A stretch of DNA of 64,000 nt from Pseudomonas borbori. Lineage in GTDB: Bacteria; Pseudomonadota; Gammaproteobacteria; Pseudomonadales; Pseudomonadaceae. Both the position numbers and the translations under genes were made by a program. The DNA is taken from assembly GCF_900115555.1 (NCBI RefSeq), contig NZ_FOWX01000011.1, forward strand, positions 1 to 64,000. The letters are read 5' to 3'. Positions within the stretch are counted from its first letter, which is position 1. Every line of letters begins with the position of its first letter. Below the pieces are notes generated by a model. The model did no database searches. It saw only the letters and a list, made by a program, of their open reading frames with translations, and was not told the origin of the DNA. This document shows positions 8,867 through 19,512 of this stretch, piece by piece.

Positions 8867-11445
8867 GGGCGTGACCCTGTCTGAACGGTGCCTAACACGG
8901 GGGTGACTGGGACGAAAGAGCTGAGCCATTGAGCGCTGCCGCGGGCAAAATCAATCAACGGTTGAAGGCAGTCCGGGGCATACAGCAGCGTCTGCCGATA
9001 GCCGCTGAGGCCGACGCGGACGATCCCGTGCAGGCTGCTGAGCGGATGGTCCTGGGCGAAGCCGTCATGCCAGCGCGCCCAGGTGTCGGCGCGGGCAAAG
9101 GTGCATTGCACGAAGCGGCCGTGGCGGCGCAGGTCCATGGGTTCCAGTTCGGCACCGAGGATGCCTTGCGTAATGCTGCGGCCGCGGGCCGGAAACTCGA
9201 ACTCCTCGTGGCCGCGCCTGAGCAGCAGCGATAGCCGGGCAACCTCGGGCAAGGTCAGGTTGAGCCCGCGGGGAAGCTGGATGCTCACGCCGCCGTCCGA
9301 GTAGTTGAGCAGGGTGCAGGGGTAGGCATGCCCCGAGGGCAGGCGGATCCCCGCGTCGAGGTGCAGGTCGACGCGATGGGCCCGGCGGATTTGCCGGACT
9401 TCTGCCGCCACCGCCAGGGCGCCGCCGAGCACGATCAGGTTGTACAGCACCCAGCACAGGCTGATCAGTACGGTCATGCGCTCGTCGCTCGCGCCCCAGA
9501 GCAGGCGGTAGAGGCCGAACAGCAGGCCGCTCAGGTTGAGGGCGGCGAGGATCAGGAAGGGCTTGGCCATCTTCCAGTCGAACAGGTCGTCTGCGATCAG
9601 GCCGCCCTTGGCGGTGACGTTGAAGGTGCCCTTGCGCGGGTTGATCAAGGCGACGCTGGTGGGCCGGGCGATATACCAGGAGAGTACGGTTTCGTAGATC
9701 TCGCTCCAGAACGAATGGCGGTACCTGCCCTGGATGCGCGAGTTGGTCAGGGTGCTGTGGACGATGTGGGGCACGACGAACAGCAGGATGAGCAGGGCCG
9801 GGGCATAGATGATGTAGGCATGCAGCAGGAGGAAGGCCAATGGCGCCGTGAGGTAGATCAGGCGCGGCACCCCGGAAAGAAAATGCAGCATGGCATTGAA
9901 GTAGCAGAGCCGTTGCCCGAGCGAGAGACCCTGGCCGGACAGCGGGTTGTCGAGACGGAAAATCTGCACCATGCCGCGGGCCCAGCGGATGCGTTGGCCG
10001 ATGTGCGCGCTGAGGCTTTCGGTAGCCAGACCGGCGGCCTGGGGAATGCGGATATAGGCCGAGGTCCAGCCGTGGCGGTGCAGGCGCAGCGAGGTGTGCG
10101 CATCCTCGGTCACGGTTTCCACGGCGAAGCCGCCGATGCTTTCCAGCGCGGCGCGCCGCAGGATGGCGCAGGAGCCACAGAAGAAGGTCGCGTCCCACAG
10201 GTCATTGCCATTCTGGGTCAGGCCGTAGAACAGGGTGTTTTCGTTCGGTGTCCGGCGGAAGTTATCCAGATTGCGCTCGAAGGGGTCGGCCGAGAGGAAG
10301 TGATGCGGTGTTTGCAGCACACCAAGGCGTGGGCTGCGCAGAAACCAGCCCATGGTCAGCTGCAGGAAGGAGCGGGTCGGAATGTGGTCGCAGTCGAAAA
10401 TGGCGATGAACTCGCCACTGGTCTTGCCCATCGCGGTATTGAGGTTGCCGGCTTTGGCGTGGCGGTTGTCCGGGCGGGTCAGGTAGCCAACCCCTGCTTC
10501 GGCGGCGAAGCGGCGGAATTCGTCGCGCTTGCCATCGTCGAGAATCCAGATGCTCAGCTTGCTCTGCGGCCAGTCGATGCCGAGCGCCGCGAGCACGGTC
10601 GGGCGCACCACCGACAGGTCTTCGTTATAGGTCGGGATGTAGATGTCCACGCTCGGCCAGTTGGCCATGTCGCGGGGTAACGGGCAGGGCTGGCGGTCGA
10701 GCGGCCAGATGGACTGCATATAGCCGAGGATCAGCACCAGCCAGGAATAGCTCTCGGCAGCCAGCAGCAGCAGGCCGCAGCTCAGGTCCAGCGGGTCATC
10801 CCAGTTCAGGGTGGAGCTGTAGCGCCACCAGAAATAACGACTGGAGACCAGGATCGACAGGACGATCAGGATCAGTGTCGCGCGGCGCCCGGAAAAGCGC
10901 GCCACGCCCAGCGCAATAAGCCACAGCAGACTGGCGAACAGCGCCTGTTGATAGGGCTCGAGCGGTTGGGTGATACAGAGTGCCAGCACCGGCAGGGCCA
11001 CCAGCAGCATTGGCAGTTGCAGCCAGGTGGCTGTGCCGGCGGGGCGCTCTGGCAGCGGCTGGGTACTGATCTGGCGACTGCTATTGCGCGCCGCCAGGCG
11101 TTGCCACGACCGCCCCAGCAGCTGCCGGCAGCGACTCGAGGCGGTTAGGCACGAGTTGGCCAGCCTGGTGAGCTTTTGCGGGCGCCGGTCGAGCGGTTTT
11201 ACCAGCACCAGCCACAGGCTCTGCAGCACTACGCGCAGTGGATCGCCCGGGCGCAGGCGTGATCCGCAGGCCTGGGGGTAGAGTTGCCGCCTGTGCGCCA
11301 GCAGCCAGCGCCAGCTGGCTGATTCGAGGGTAAAGAGCGTCCAGCACAGGACGCGGACAAGCGCCATCAGCAGGGTCGGCTGCCTGGCGGGAGCGGGCTT
11401 GGCGGCCCCGGGGGGCACTGGCGGCGGTTGGATGCGCTGGTTCAT
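8863..11445 (-). CDS. bcsA: BcsA, cellulose synthase catalytic subunit with PilZ domain
   Basis: 860 aa (E. coli 872). The N-terminal membrane helices are followed by a family-2 glycosyltransferase domain with the processive signature: DDG at 303-305, DCDH at 351-354, TED at 446-448 and QRIRW at 484-488. More membrane helices and a C-terminal PilZ domain follow (about 686-790, RRAHR and NYSDGG), the c-di-GMP site that opens the enzyme's gating loop. It polymerises UDP-glucose and translocates the glucan. The chosen ATG at 11445 overlaps the bcsQ stop (ATGA); the frame extends 8 codons upstream without a better ribosome site. Confidence 0.97.
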   Translation of the reverse strand: MNQRIQPPPVPPGAAKPAPARQPTLLMALVRVLCWTLFTLESASWRWLLAHRRQLYPQACGSRLRPGDPLRVVLQSLWLVLVKPLDRRPQKLTRLANSCLTASSRCRQLLGRSWQRLAARNSSRQISTQPLPERPAGTATWLQLPMLLVALPVLALCITQPLEPYQQALFASLLWLIALGVARFSGRRATLILIVLSILVSSRYFWWRYSSTLNWDDPLDLSCGLLLLAAESYSWLVLILGYMQSIWPLDRQPCPLPRDMANWPSVDIYIPTYNEDLSVVRPTVLAALGIDWPQSKLSIWILDDGKRDEFRRFAAEAGVGYLTRPDNRHAKAGNLNTAMGKTSGEFIAIFDCDHIPTRSFLQLTMGWFLRSPRLGVLQTPHHFLSADPFERNLDNFRRTPNENTLFYGLTQNGNDLWDATFFCGSCAILRRAALESIGGFAVETVTEDAHTSLRLHRHGWTSAYIRIPQAAGLATESLSAHIGQRIRWARGMVQIFRLDNPLSGQGLSLGQRLCYFNAMLHFLSGVPRLIYLTAPLAFLLLHAYIIYAPALLILLFVVPHIVHSTLTNSRIQGRYRHSFWSEIYETVLSWYIARPTSVALINPRKGTFNVTAKGGLIADDLFDWKMAKPFLILAALNLSGLLFGLYRLLWGASDERMTVLISLCWVLYNLIVLGGALAVAAEVRQIRRAHRVDLHLDAGIRLPSGHAYPCTLLNYSDGGVSIQLPRGLNLTLPEVARLSLLLRRGHEEFEFPARGRSITQGILGAELEPMDLRRHGRFVQCTFARADTWARWHDGFAQDHPLSSLHGIVRVGLSGYRQTLLYAPDCLQPLIDFARGSAQWLSSFVPVTPVLGTVQTGSRP

Positions 11446-12173
11446 GGGCTTGCCACCGTGTTGACGCACCAGTTCGCCAAGGCGAGGAAATCGCGCATGG
11501 CCAGGCAGTGCGGCGCGCTTTCACCCAGCAGTTGCTTGCGTGCCAGCGCCTCGCGCACCGCTTCGTCCTCATGGATCACGCAAGGAACCAGCAACTGGCC
11601 GAGAGCCAGACGCCAGAGTTCCAGCAGATCGTGGGACAGTTTGCGCGACGGTTGCAGGCGGTTGATCAGCCAGTGGTGGTTGCGTGGCAGGGGTTGGTTG
11701 TCGTACAGCTGGTAGTTGAGCAGGATATGGCAGGCCGGATCCGCCTCCAGCACGTGCAGCCAATGGATGTCCGGGCGCTGGTCGAGGCGACTGAGCAGGT
11801 TCAGGTGAGGCGGAATATTGAGCAGCACAAAGGTGCCGCTCGACGGCGTCAGTTGCCGCAGTGCGTGCTCGAGCAGGTCAACCGCGCACTGGGGGTCATA
11901 ACCCTGGGTGGGGTGGCGGCCGAATGGCAGCACGGAAACCCGCTCCCGCTGACGAAAGGCGACAATCTTCCGGGCAGGGCTTGGCAAGTCTCGCGCCGTC
12001 CAGTCCGCGGGCTCATCGAAGGGTAAGCCGAAGTGCAGGCTGAGGATGTTGCTGGGGCACAGGTCGATCGCCAGGACGGGCTGGTGCAGAATTGCCAGGG
12101 CCGAAGTCAGTCCGGCCACTATTGACGTGGTGCCGCAGCCACCCCGCAGCCCCTGTACGGCGATCAGGTGCAT
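11442..12173 (-). CDS. bcsQ: BcsQ, MinD/ParA-like ATPase for cellulose synthase localisation
   Basis: 243 aa (E. coli about 250). The N-terminus carries a deviant P-loop, GLRGGCGTTS (residues 8-17). As in the E. coli protein, the canonical Lys before Thr is absent (GTT instead of GKT). The family places the synthase at the cell pole and is needed for cellulose secretion. The start at 12173 lies one base after the bcsR stop (TGAGATG). An open frame to 12209 overlaps bcsR and is rejected as the start. Confidence 0.9.
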   Translation of the reverse strand: MHLIAVQGLRGGCGTTSIVAGLTSALAILHQPVLAIDLCPSNILSLHFGLPFDEPADWTARDLPSPARKIVAFRQRERVSVLPFGRHPTQGYDPQCAVDLLEHALRQLTPSSGTFVLLNIPPHLNLLSRLDQRPDIHWLHVLEADPACHILLNYQLYDNQPLPRNHHWLINRLQPSRKLSHDLLELWRLALGQLLVPCVIHEDEAVREALARKQLLGESAPHCLAMRDFLALANWCVNTVASP

Positions 12174-12174
12174 C

Positions 12175-12393
12175 TCAATCTGCCTTGTCGAGTTTCGCGG
12201 CTTCGACAAGTTGGAGCAGTGGTCGCAGCGTTTCGCTCAGCAGTGGCCAGTCGGCGACCGAGGCGAGTACGGCCTGTTCGTGTTGCAGCTCTGAATACTG
12301 AAAGCTTTTCAGTTGATAGTGTTCGAGGAGGAAGGTCAGGTCCTCCTGGGGTTCCACTGACTGTCGATCCGCTTCGATTTGCTGAAAATCCAT
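12175..12393 (-). CDS. bcsR: BcsR, small regulatory subunit of the cellulose machinery
   Basis: 72 aa (E. coli 62). The core DLTFLLEHYQ...FQYSEL...WPLLSET aligns by eye with E. coli BcsR (a D-x6-8-L/I-DY-x-DIS...RWPLLAE pattern). BcsR pairs with BcsQ and stabilises the synthase. It is the first gene of the operon, followed by bcsQ after a single base. The ribosome site is weak (GAGAAAAAG upstream). Short proteins of this kind are often missed, but its position and the WPLL motif support it. Confidence 0.85.
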   Translation of the reverse strand: MDFQQIEADRQSVEPQEDLTFLLEHYQLKSFQYSELQHEQAVLASVADWPLLSETLRPLLQLVEAAKLDKAD

Positions 12394-12697
12394 GGTGCTT
12401 TTTCTCGGTTCACATTGTTGGCAGATTATTTTTCGTATTAGTCAAATAAATGACTCTAAGTGTTTTAGCGGTGTGACAATGTCATATTAGTGGCGCATGG
12501 CGGAAAGTGAAGAGCGACAGACCCTTTTATTGATCTGCCGCAGGTTTCCCTTGAAGTCACCGCTCGCCAGCAAAACAGCGGGCTCGGTCGCCGGGTGCCG
12601 GCAAGCCGGCGAGGGCTGCCGACCAGCGGTATTAGCGGTCGAAGGGAGGAGTCCTGACTGGCATACTGGGCGCCAGCAAGCGATCGAGGAATGTGCC
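12394..12697. other. 304-bp divergent intergenic region, bcsR (-) / flavin reductase (+)
   Basis: The bcsR-proximal half (12410-12490) is AT-rich and holds two dyads: AGTCA-N6-TGACT (12440-12455) and TGACA-A-TGTCA (12474-12484). The other half is GC-rich and holds a short GCCGGC hairpin near 12600 but no convincing promoter. No small gene was seen. Confidence 0.5.
12441..12454 (-). promoter_or_regulatory. Candidate FleQ box upstream of the bcs operon
   Basis: GTCAAATAAATGAC agrees at 11 of 14 positions with the FleQ-box consensus as I remember it (GTCAATAAATTGAC) and is a dyad with AT-rich centre. It lies 48 bp upstream of the bcsR start. FleQ is the c-di-GMP-responsive regulator of exopolysaccharide operons in Pseudomonas, so the position makes sense. 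Binding is inferred. Confidence 0.5.
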
Positions 12698-13303
12698 GTG
12701 CAACTGGATTTCAGCGCCCTGACGCCTTTGGATGCCTACCGCTGGCTGGCGTCCACGGTCACGCCGCGGCCGATCGCCTGGGTCTCCAGCGTTTCCCCCG
12801 CTGGCACCAGCAATCTGGCCCCGTTCAGTTTTTTTCAGGTGATCAGCGATGCGCCGCCGACCCTGATGGTCAACGTCAATCTGCACGGCGACGGCAGCCC
12901 CAAGGACACCCTGCGCAACGTACAGGCCACCGGCGAGCTGGTGATCCAGCTGGTGTCCTGCGCCCAGGCCGAGGCGATGAATGCCAGTGCTGCCCAGTTG
13001 CCCCATGGCGTCAGCGAGTTCGAGCGCTGCGGCATCGCCAGCCTGGCCAGCGAGCGAGTGGGCGTCCCCCGGGTGGCCGGCGCGGCGGTGGCTTTCGAGT
13101 GCCGGGTGGCGCAGGTGCTGGCGTATCCGCCGGGGGCGCCGAACTGTCACCTGATCTTCGCCGAAGTGCTGCTCGCCCATGTCGACGATGCGGTGCTCAA
13201 CGATAAGGGCCGGATCGATCCGCACAAGCTCGACCTGATCGGTCGCCTGGGCGGCATGGCCTACACCCGTACCCGCGACAGCTTCGAGATGCAGCGCCCC
13301 TGA
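12698..13303 (+). CDS. Flavin reductase-like domain protein (FMN-binding)
   Basis: 201 aa with the split-barrel flavin reductase-like fold seen in the DIM6/NTAB group: TPRPIAWVSSVSPAGTSNLAPFSFF near the N-terminus (the FMN phosphate/isoalloxazine loop), then PPTLMVNV and a C-terminal GRLGGMAYTRT. These proteins bind FMN; many have no known substrate and I cannot name one. The GTG start at 12698 has GAGGA seven bases upstream. The frame is open to 12497 but that extension is low-complexity and lacks a ribosome site. It stands alone, divergent from bcs and upstream of an MCP. Confidence 0.8.
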   Translation: MQLDFSALTPLDAYRWLASTVTPRPIAWVSSVSPAGTSNLAPFSFFQVISDAPPTLMVNVNLHGDGSPKDTLRNVQATGELVIQLVSCAQAEAMNASAAQLPHGVSEFERCGIASLASERVGVPRVAGAAVAFECRVAQVLAYPPGAPNCHLIFAEVLLAHVDDAVLNDKGRIDPHKLDLIGRLGGMAYTRTRDSFEMQRP

Positions 13304-13355
13304 AGCAATCCGCTCTGAAAACGACCCGCACATAGTTAAAAGCACATTTGCCCCG

Positions 13356-13378
13356 GCTGCTGGCTTGTCGCCAGCAGC
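13356..13378 (+). terminator. Hairpin after the flavin reductase-like gene
   Basis: Nine-base perfect arms (13356-13364, 13370-13378) with loop TTGTC, followed by TTTGCGCTT. It is a plausible but weak intrinsic terminator because the T run is short. Confidence 0.5.
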
Positions 13379-13461
13379 TTTGCGCTTCTATCTTGCCTGC
13401 ATAATTTTGCGTGTTCAGCCGGCGAGCCGGGTTCGTCGGTGGCCGGGGTGGAGTGGGATAT

Positions 13462-15426
13462 ATGTGGACTGATCTGCAGTGGCACGTCGCCAGCTTGAGT
13501 ACGGCGAAGAAACTGGCCCTGGGTTTTGGCGTGGTGCTGGCGCTCACCGTGGTGGTTGCCGCCACCGGCTATTCGGCGTTGCGCGAGGTCGGTGTGCGCT
13601 CGGCATCGCTGGAGCGCATGAGCGCGATCAACACCCAGGTCCTGCAGATCCGCCGCAGCGAGCAGGATTTCGCCCTGACCAGCGACACCGCTCATGTCCA
13701 GCGCCTGCATGAGCAGACCCAGACGTTGCTGGCCAGCAGCGCGGCCCTGCAGACCGAACTGGCGGCTGCCGAGGGCCAGTTGCTGGGCGAGGTCGACACT
13801 GCCATCGGCCAGTATCGCTCGGCCTTCGACCGCTATGTCGAGCTGACCGACAACATGAGTCTGTCCCTGGAGGCGGCCAATTGGCTGGTGGTGAGCGCCG
13901 CCAACAGCCTCGAGCTGCTCGAGGAGGGCCTGGCCGAGGATGGCCTCGATCTGCTCGCGAGCAGCCAGGGTAGCCAAGGCGCCGAGGCGGTGCTGCAGGC
14001 CGGCCAGATCGGCAAGGTGCATCAGTTGCTGCTGCAGGCGCTCGACCAGGCCCGTGTGCGCCTGCAGCAGAGCCGCACTACGGCTGAAGTCGCCCAGGGC
14101 GAAATCCAGCAGGCCCTGGATGCGCAGACCCTGGCCGGCGAGCTGCGCGATGCCGTGAATAGTCCGGGCTATGCCTCGGTGCTGGCGGAAGTCATCGGCA
14201 ACGTCGACTCGTTCAATGAACGGCTCAAGGAGTACAACGGCCACTTGCGCCAGCAGAAGCAGGAATATGCCCTGTTGGTGGCGCAGGCCGAACGCATCGT
14301 CGAACTGGTGGAGCAGGCCTACTCCCGCCAGAAGAGCGCCATGCAGGCGCAACTGCAGGCCAGTGGCTGGCTGATTCTGCTGGCCGCTGCGCTGGCCCTG
14401 GTGATAGGTCTGCTGGCGACCCTGGCGATCACCCTGCTGATCGTGCGCCCGCTCAAGCAGGTGATCGGGCAGGCCCGGCAGATCGCCGAGGGCGACCTCA
14501 GTGTGCGCATCGAGGTGCAGCGCAGCGACGAAGTGGGGCAGTTGCAGGCCGCCATGCAGGGCATGTCGGACAACCTGCGCGAAATGGTCGGCCAGTTGCA
14601 GGGTGGGGTGAGCCAGATTTCCACTTCGGCGCAATCGTTGTCGGCGATCACCGAGCAGACCCGCCTGGGCGTCAACGGCCAGCGGGTGGAAACCGATCAG
14701 GTGGCGACCGCCATGAGCGAAATGACCGCCACCGTGCATGAGGTGGCGCGTAACGCCGAGGCTGCCGCCGCGTCCACCGAGGACGCCGACAACCGGGTCG
14801 GTCGCGGCACCGAGGTGGTGCGCCAGACCCTGGTGCGGATCGACCAGTTGGCGGCGGCGATGACCACCACCACCCAGAGCATCGAGCGCCTCAGCCAGGA
14901 CACCCAGCGCATCGATTCGGTGCTGGATGTGATCAAGAGCGTGGCCGAACAGACCAACCTGCTGGCCCTCAACGCCGCCATCGAGGCCGCCCGCGCCGGC
15001 GACCAGGGTCGCGGCTTTGCCGTGGTGGCCGACGAGGTGCGCGCGTTGGCCAAGCGCACCCAGCAGTCCACCGCGGAAATCGAAGGCCTGATCGCCACGT
15101 TGCGCGAGGGCGCACGGCGGTCGGTGGCCGACATGCAGCAGAGCGGTGCCCTGGTCGCTCATGTGGTCGCCGATGCCAATCAGACCGAAGGCGCCCTGGC
15201 CGGGATTGCCGAGGCGGTGACCCTGATCTTCGAGATGAACCAGCAGATCGCCGCCGCGGCCGAACAGCAGACGGCGGTGGCCGAAGAGATCAGTCGCAGC
15301 GTCACCTCGATTCGCGATATCGCCGATCAGTCCTCGCTGGCGATGGACGAAACGGCTGACTCGAGCATTCGCCTGGCCCAGCTGGGCCGCGAGTTGCAGG
15401 GTATGGCCGGGCATTTCCGCTTGTAG
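13462..15426 (+). CDS. Methyl-accepting chemotaxis protein with helical periplasmic sensor
   Basis: 654 aa. TM1 lies at about 16-38 and TM2 at about 301-327, enclosing a periplasmic region of about 260 residues that is all helical with a long repeated-hairpin look (SEQDFALT near the first helix), as in HBM-type sensors such as McpS. HAMP follows TM2 (RPLKQ...AEGDLSVRI...DEVGQL). The signalling hairpin tip [20 protein letters not shown] is intact. There is no C-terminal CheR-tether pentapeptide. The ligand is unknown; HBM receptors often bind organic acids, which is only a hint. GGAG lies eight bases before the ATG. Monocistronic. Confidence 0.9.
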   Translation: MWTDLQWHVASLSTAKKLALGFGVVLALTVVVAATGYSALREVGVRSASLERMSAINTQVLQIRRSEQDFALTSDTAHVQRLHEQTQTLLASSAALQTELAAAEGQLLGEVDTAIGQYRSAFDRYVELTDNMSLSLEAANWLVVSAANSLELLEEGLAEDGLDLLASSQGSQGAEAVLQAGQIGKVHQLLLQALDQARVRLQQSRTTAEVAQGEIQQALDAQTLAGELRDAVNSPGYASVLAEVIGNVDSFNERLKEYNGHLRQQKQEYALLVAQAERIVELVEQAYSRQKSAMQAQLQASGWLILLAAALALVIGLLATLAITLLIVRPLKQVIGQARQIAEGDLSVRIEVQRSDEVGQLQAAMQGMSDNLREMVGQLQGGVSQISTSAQSLSAITEQTRLGVNGQRVETDQVATAMSEMTATVHEVARNAEAAAASTEDADNRVGRGTEVVRQTLVRIDQLAAAMTTTTQSIERLSQDTQRIDSVLDVIKSVAEQTNLLALNAAIEAARAGDQGRGFAVVADEVRALAKRTQQSTAEIEGLIATLREGARRSVADMQQSGALVAHVVADANQTEGALAGIAEAVTLIFEMNQQIAAAAEQQTAVAEEISRSVTSIRDIADQSSLAMDETADSSIRLAQLGRELQGMAGHFRL

Positions 15427-15543
15427 ATTTCGCCCGAAAGTGCGAACCGCGCCGACAGTTTCGTCAGCAAAGGTTTCACGGCGCTTTGCCCGCCGGATGC
15501 CGGCCAGTAGCATCGACGCACTTGGATAAGCCCGGAGCGAACG

Positions 15544-16457
<914 letters not shown>

Positions 16458-16461
<4 letters not shown>

Positions 16462-17414
16462 GGCAACAGCTCAAGCAACGCTGGCAGCGCTGGCTGGGCC
16501 GACGGATTCCTCCCGCCGCCAGCGTGCGCCTGAGCCAGCGGCGGATCTTCATTGTGCCGACCCGGGTCGGGCTGGCATTTGCCCTGGCGCTGCTGCTGAT
16601 GCTGCTGACCGCGATCAATTACCAGAACAGCCTGGCCTATGCCCTGACGTTTCTGCTGGCGTCGGTGTTTATCGTCGCCATCCTGCACACCTACCGCAAC
16701 CTGGCGGGCTTGATGCTCAAAGCCGCTGGTGCACGGCCGGTGTTCGTTGGCGAGCAGGGGCAGTTGCGCCTGCGCCTGGAAAGCAGCGCACGGGCGCACC
16801 AGGCGATCGCCCTGGGCTGGCCGGGCACGGCGTATCAGACCCGGGATGTGCCGGCGCAGGGCGTCAGCGAGTGCGAGCTGAGCCTGCCGGCGCTGCGCCG
16901 TGGCTGGTTGCGAGCCGGGCGCCTGCGGGTCGAGAGTCGTTTCCCGCTGGGGCTCCTGGTGGCCTGGAGCTGGGTCGATCTGGATCAGGCGCTGCTGGTC
17001 TATCCGCAACCGCTGGAGGGCGAGCTGCCGCTAGTCGCGGGCGCTGATGACCAGCTGGACGAGCAGGGCATGCGTGCCCTGGGGCCGGGAAGCGAGGATT
17101 TCCAGGGGCTGAAGAGCTACCAGCCCGGCGACTCCAAACGGCGTCTGCACTGGAAGGCCTATTCCCGTGGCCAGGGCCTGCTGGTCAAGGACTTCGCCGC
17201 GCTCAGCGGGCGCGACCCCTGGCTGGATTTCGAGGCGCTTACGGGCGATGTCGAGCTGCGCCTGTCGCTGCTCTGTCATTGGGTGCTGCAACTGTCCGAG
17301 CGCCAGCAACCCTTCGCCCTGCGCTTGCCGGGCCAGTTGCTGGCGCCCGCCAGCGGCGAGCAGCACCGCGATGCCTGTCTGCGCGCCCTGGCTCTGTTCG
17401 GTACGCCGGGGTGA
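16458..17414 (+). CDS. DUF58-domain membrane protein
   Basis: About 318 aa. Two adjacent N-terminal membrane helices (about 35-75) are followed by a soluble DUF58 domain with the signature GSEDFQGLKSYQPGDSKRRLHWKAYSR. The start is uncertain: TTG at 16458 overlaps the moxR stop (TTGA) with GAGG ten bases upstream, whereas ATG at 16431 would add nine residues inside moxR. The family is found with MoxR and transglutaminase partners, as here; no enzymatic activity is known to me. Confidence 0.88.
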
Positions 17415-19408
17415 GCGGGCCGGCGGTGATTCCGCGGATCAGCCTGACCTGGTTGCTGGTCGCCCAACTGCTGGTGATCGTGCCGCACCTGAGCCATCTG
17501 CCGCTGTGGATCGTCGGCCTGTGGCTGGGCTGCGCGGCCTGGCGCATCCAGATCCTGCGCATGCGTGCCGGCTATCCGAATGCCTGGGTCAAGGCCGGCT
17601 TGATGCTCGGTGTGGCCGTTGGCGTGTTGCTTTCCCGCGGCAGCCTGATCGGCCTGGATGCCGGGGTGGTGTTGCTGGTGGCCGCCTTCATCCTCAAGCT
17701 GCTGGAAATGCGTACGCGCCGCGATGCTCTGGTGGTGATCTTTCTCGGCTTCTTCGTGGTGGTCAGCGCCTACCTGTTCGACGACAGCCTGCTTGCCGCG
17801 CTGTTCAGCCTGCTGCCGGTCACCGCCCTGCTGGCGGCCCTGATCGGCCTGCAGCAGAGCGGCGTCGCCGCGCAGCCTTGGGCAACCGCACGCTTGGCTG
17901 CCGGCTTGCTGCTGCAGGCCGTGCCCCTGATGCTCCTGCTGTTCGTGTTCTTCCCGCGTATGGGGCCGCTGTGGTCGCTGCCGTTGCCGAGCGAGCGCGC
18001 GCTCAGCGGCTTGGCCGAGAGCATGGCGCCGGCGGATATTGCCGAATTGAGCCGCTCGGGCGGGTTGGCCTTTCGCGCCAGCTTCACGGGCGAGGTGCCG
18101 CCACGCGAGCAACTCTACTGGCGGGCGTTGACCTTCGAGCACTTCGACGGCCGACGCTGGTCGCAGTCCGCCTTCGCCCGGTTGCCGCTGGCGCCGGCCT
18201 GGGAGAAACAGGGTGAGCCGCTGCGCTACAGCATCCTCATGCAGCCCAGTTCGCAGTCCTGGCTGTTCGCCCTGGATGTGGCCGAAACCAGCCTGGAAAA
18301 CACCCGGCAGATGAGCGATTACCGCCTGCAGCGCGGGCGGCCGGTCGAACGCACCTTGCTCTACCAGGTGACGTCCTGGCCGGCGGCAGTGCGCGAGCCG
18401 GCTGGCTCCAGCGACAACCTGCGCCGAGCCCTGCAACTACCGGAGGACGGCGACCCACGCAGCCGCGCCTGGGGTGCCGAACTCAAGCGGCAATATCCGC
18501 AGCCCGAGCAGTTGGTGCAGGCCGTGCTCGGCCATTTCAACCGCGAGCCCTTCGGCTATACCTTGCGCCCGCCGCGGTTGGGGTTGAACAGCATCGATGA
18601 TTTCCTCTTCGAGACTCGCAACGGCTTCTGCGCCCATTACGCCGGCGCCATGACCTTCGTCCTGCGCGCGGCCGGCATCCCGGCACGGGTGGTGGCCGGC
18701 TACCAGGGCGGCGAGTACAACCCCGGCGGCGACTACGTCCAGGTGCGCCAGTTCGATGCCCATGCCTGGGTCGAATACTGGCAGACGGGCAAGGGCTGGG
18801 TGAGTGTCGATCCGACCTTCCAGGTGGCCCCGGAGCGCATCGAGCAGGGTCTGGAGGAGGCGCTGGGCGACGAGCAGAGCTTTCTCGAGGACTCGCCCTT
18901 CTCGCCGTTGCGGTACCGCCAGCTGACTTGGCTGAACCAGCTGCGCCTGGGCTGGGACAACCTCAACCATGGCTGGCAGCGCCTGGTGCTCGGCTATCAG
19001 GGCGCGCAGCAGCTGCAGTTACTGCAACGCTGGTTCGGCCGTATCGACGCCCGGGTCCTGGCGCTTAGCCTGGTGGGCGGTGGTGGGCTGCTGCTGGGGT
19101 TGCTGGCGCTCTGGCTATTCAAGCCCTGGCGGCGCGAGCGTGATCCGCAACAACGCCTGTTCCAGCGCTTCGAACGCTTGCTGGCGCGGCATGCCGTGCA
19201 GCGTCAGCCGGGCGAAGGCGCACGGGCCTTTGCCGAGCGTGCGTCCCTGGCCTTGCCGGTCCAGGCGCAGGTTATCCAGGACTTCGCGGCCGCCTTCGAG
19301 GCGCAGCGCTATGGTGGAGACGGGGTATGCCCGGCAGCGTTGCGCGCGCACCTGGCGCTATTGCGCCGGGCGTTGCCCTGGCGCTCGGCAGCGACTCGCG
19401 ATCCGTAA
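17411..19408 (+). CDS. tgpA: TgpA-type membrane transglutaminase
   Basis: 665 aa (P. aeruginosa TgpA about 668). The GTG start overlaps the DUF58 stop (GTGA). About five N-terminal membrane helices (to about 190) are followed by a periplasmic transglutaminase domain with the triad Cys407 (NGFCAHYAG), His451 (DAHAWVEY) and Asp467 (VSVDPT), uniformly offset by three from the C404/H448/D464 set I recall for TgpA. Then come a membrane helix at about 548-570 and a cytoplasmic tail. TgpA is reported essential in P. aeruginosa; the substrate is unknown. The gene order MoxR-DUF58-TgpA is the family's usual context. Confidence 0.93.
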   Translation: MSGPAVIPRISLTWLLVAQLLVIVPHLSHLPLWIVGLWLGCAAWRIQILRMRAGYPNAWVKAGLMLGVAVGVLLSRGSLIGLDAGVVLLVAAFILKLLEMRTRRDALVVIFLGFFVVVSAYLFDDSLLAALFSLLPVTALLAALIGLQQSGVAAQPWATARLAAGLLLQAVPLMLLLFVFFPRMGPLWSLPLPSERALSGLAESMAPADIAELSRSGGLAFRASFTGEVPPREQLYWRALTFEHFDGRRWSQSAFARLPLAPAWEKQGEPLRYSILMQPSSQSWLFALDVAETSLENTRQMSDYRLQRGRPVERTLLYQVTSWPAAVREPAGSSDNLRRALQLPEDGDPRSRAWGAELKRQYPQPEQLVQAVLGHFNREPFGYTLRPPRLGLNSIDDFLFETRNGFCAHYAGAMTFVLRAAGIPARVVAGYQGGEYNPGGDYVQVRQFDAHAWVEYWQTGKGWVSVDPTFQVAPERIEQGLEEALGDEQSFLEDSPFSPLRYRQLTWLNQLRLGWDNLNHGWQRLVLGYQGAQQLQLLQRWFGRIDARVLALSLVGGGGLLLGLLALWLFKPWRRERDPQQRLFQRFERLLARHAVQRQPGEGARAFAERASLALPVQAQVIQDFAAAFEAQRYGGDGVCPAALRAHLALLRRALPWRSAATRDP

Positions 19409-19512
19409 GGTGCGGACTGTGCGCCGGAAATGCTTGGTACTACCTGCGCGCCCAGCAATCTCCCGGCGCCCTGCTAAGCTGGCAGTTCCAGCGGGTCGGA
19501 AGGGCGGATGCC

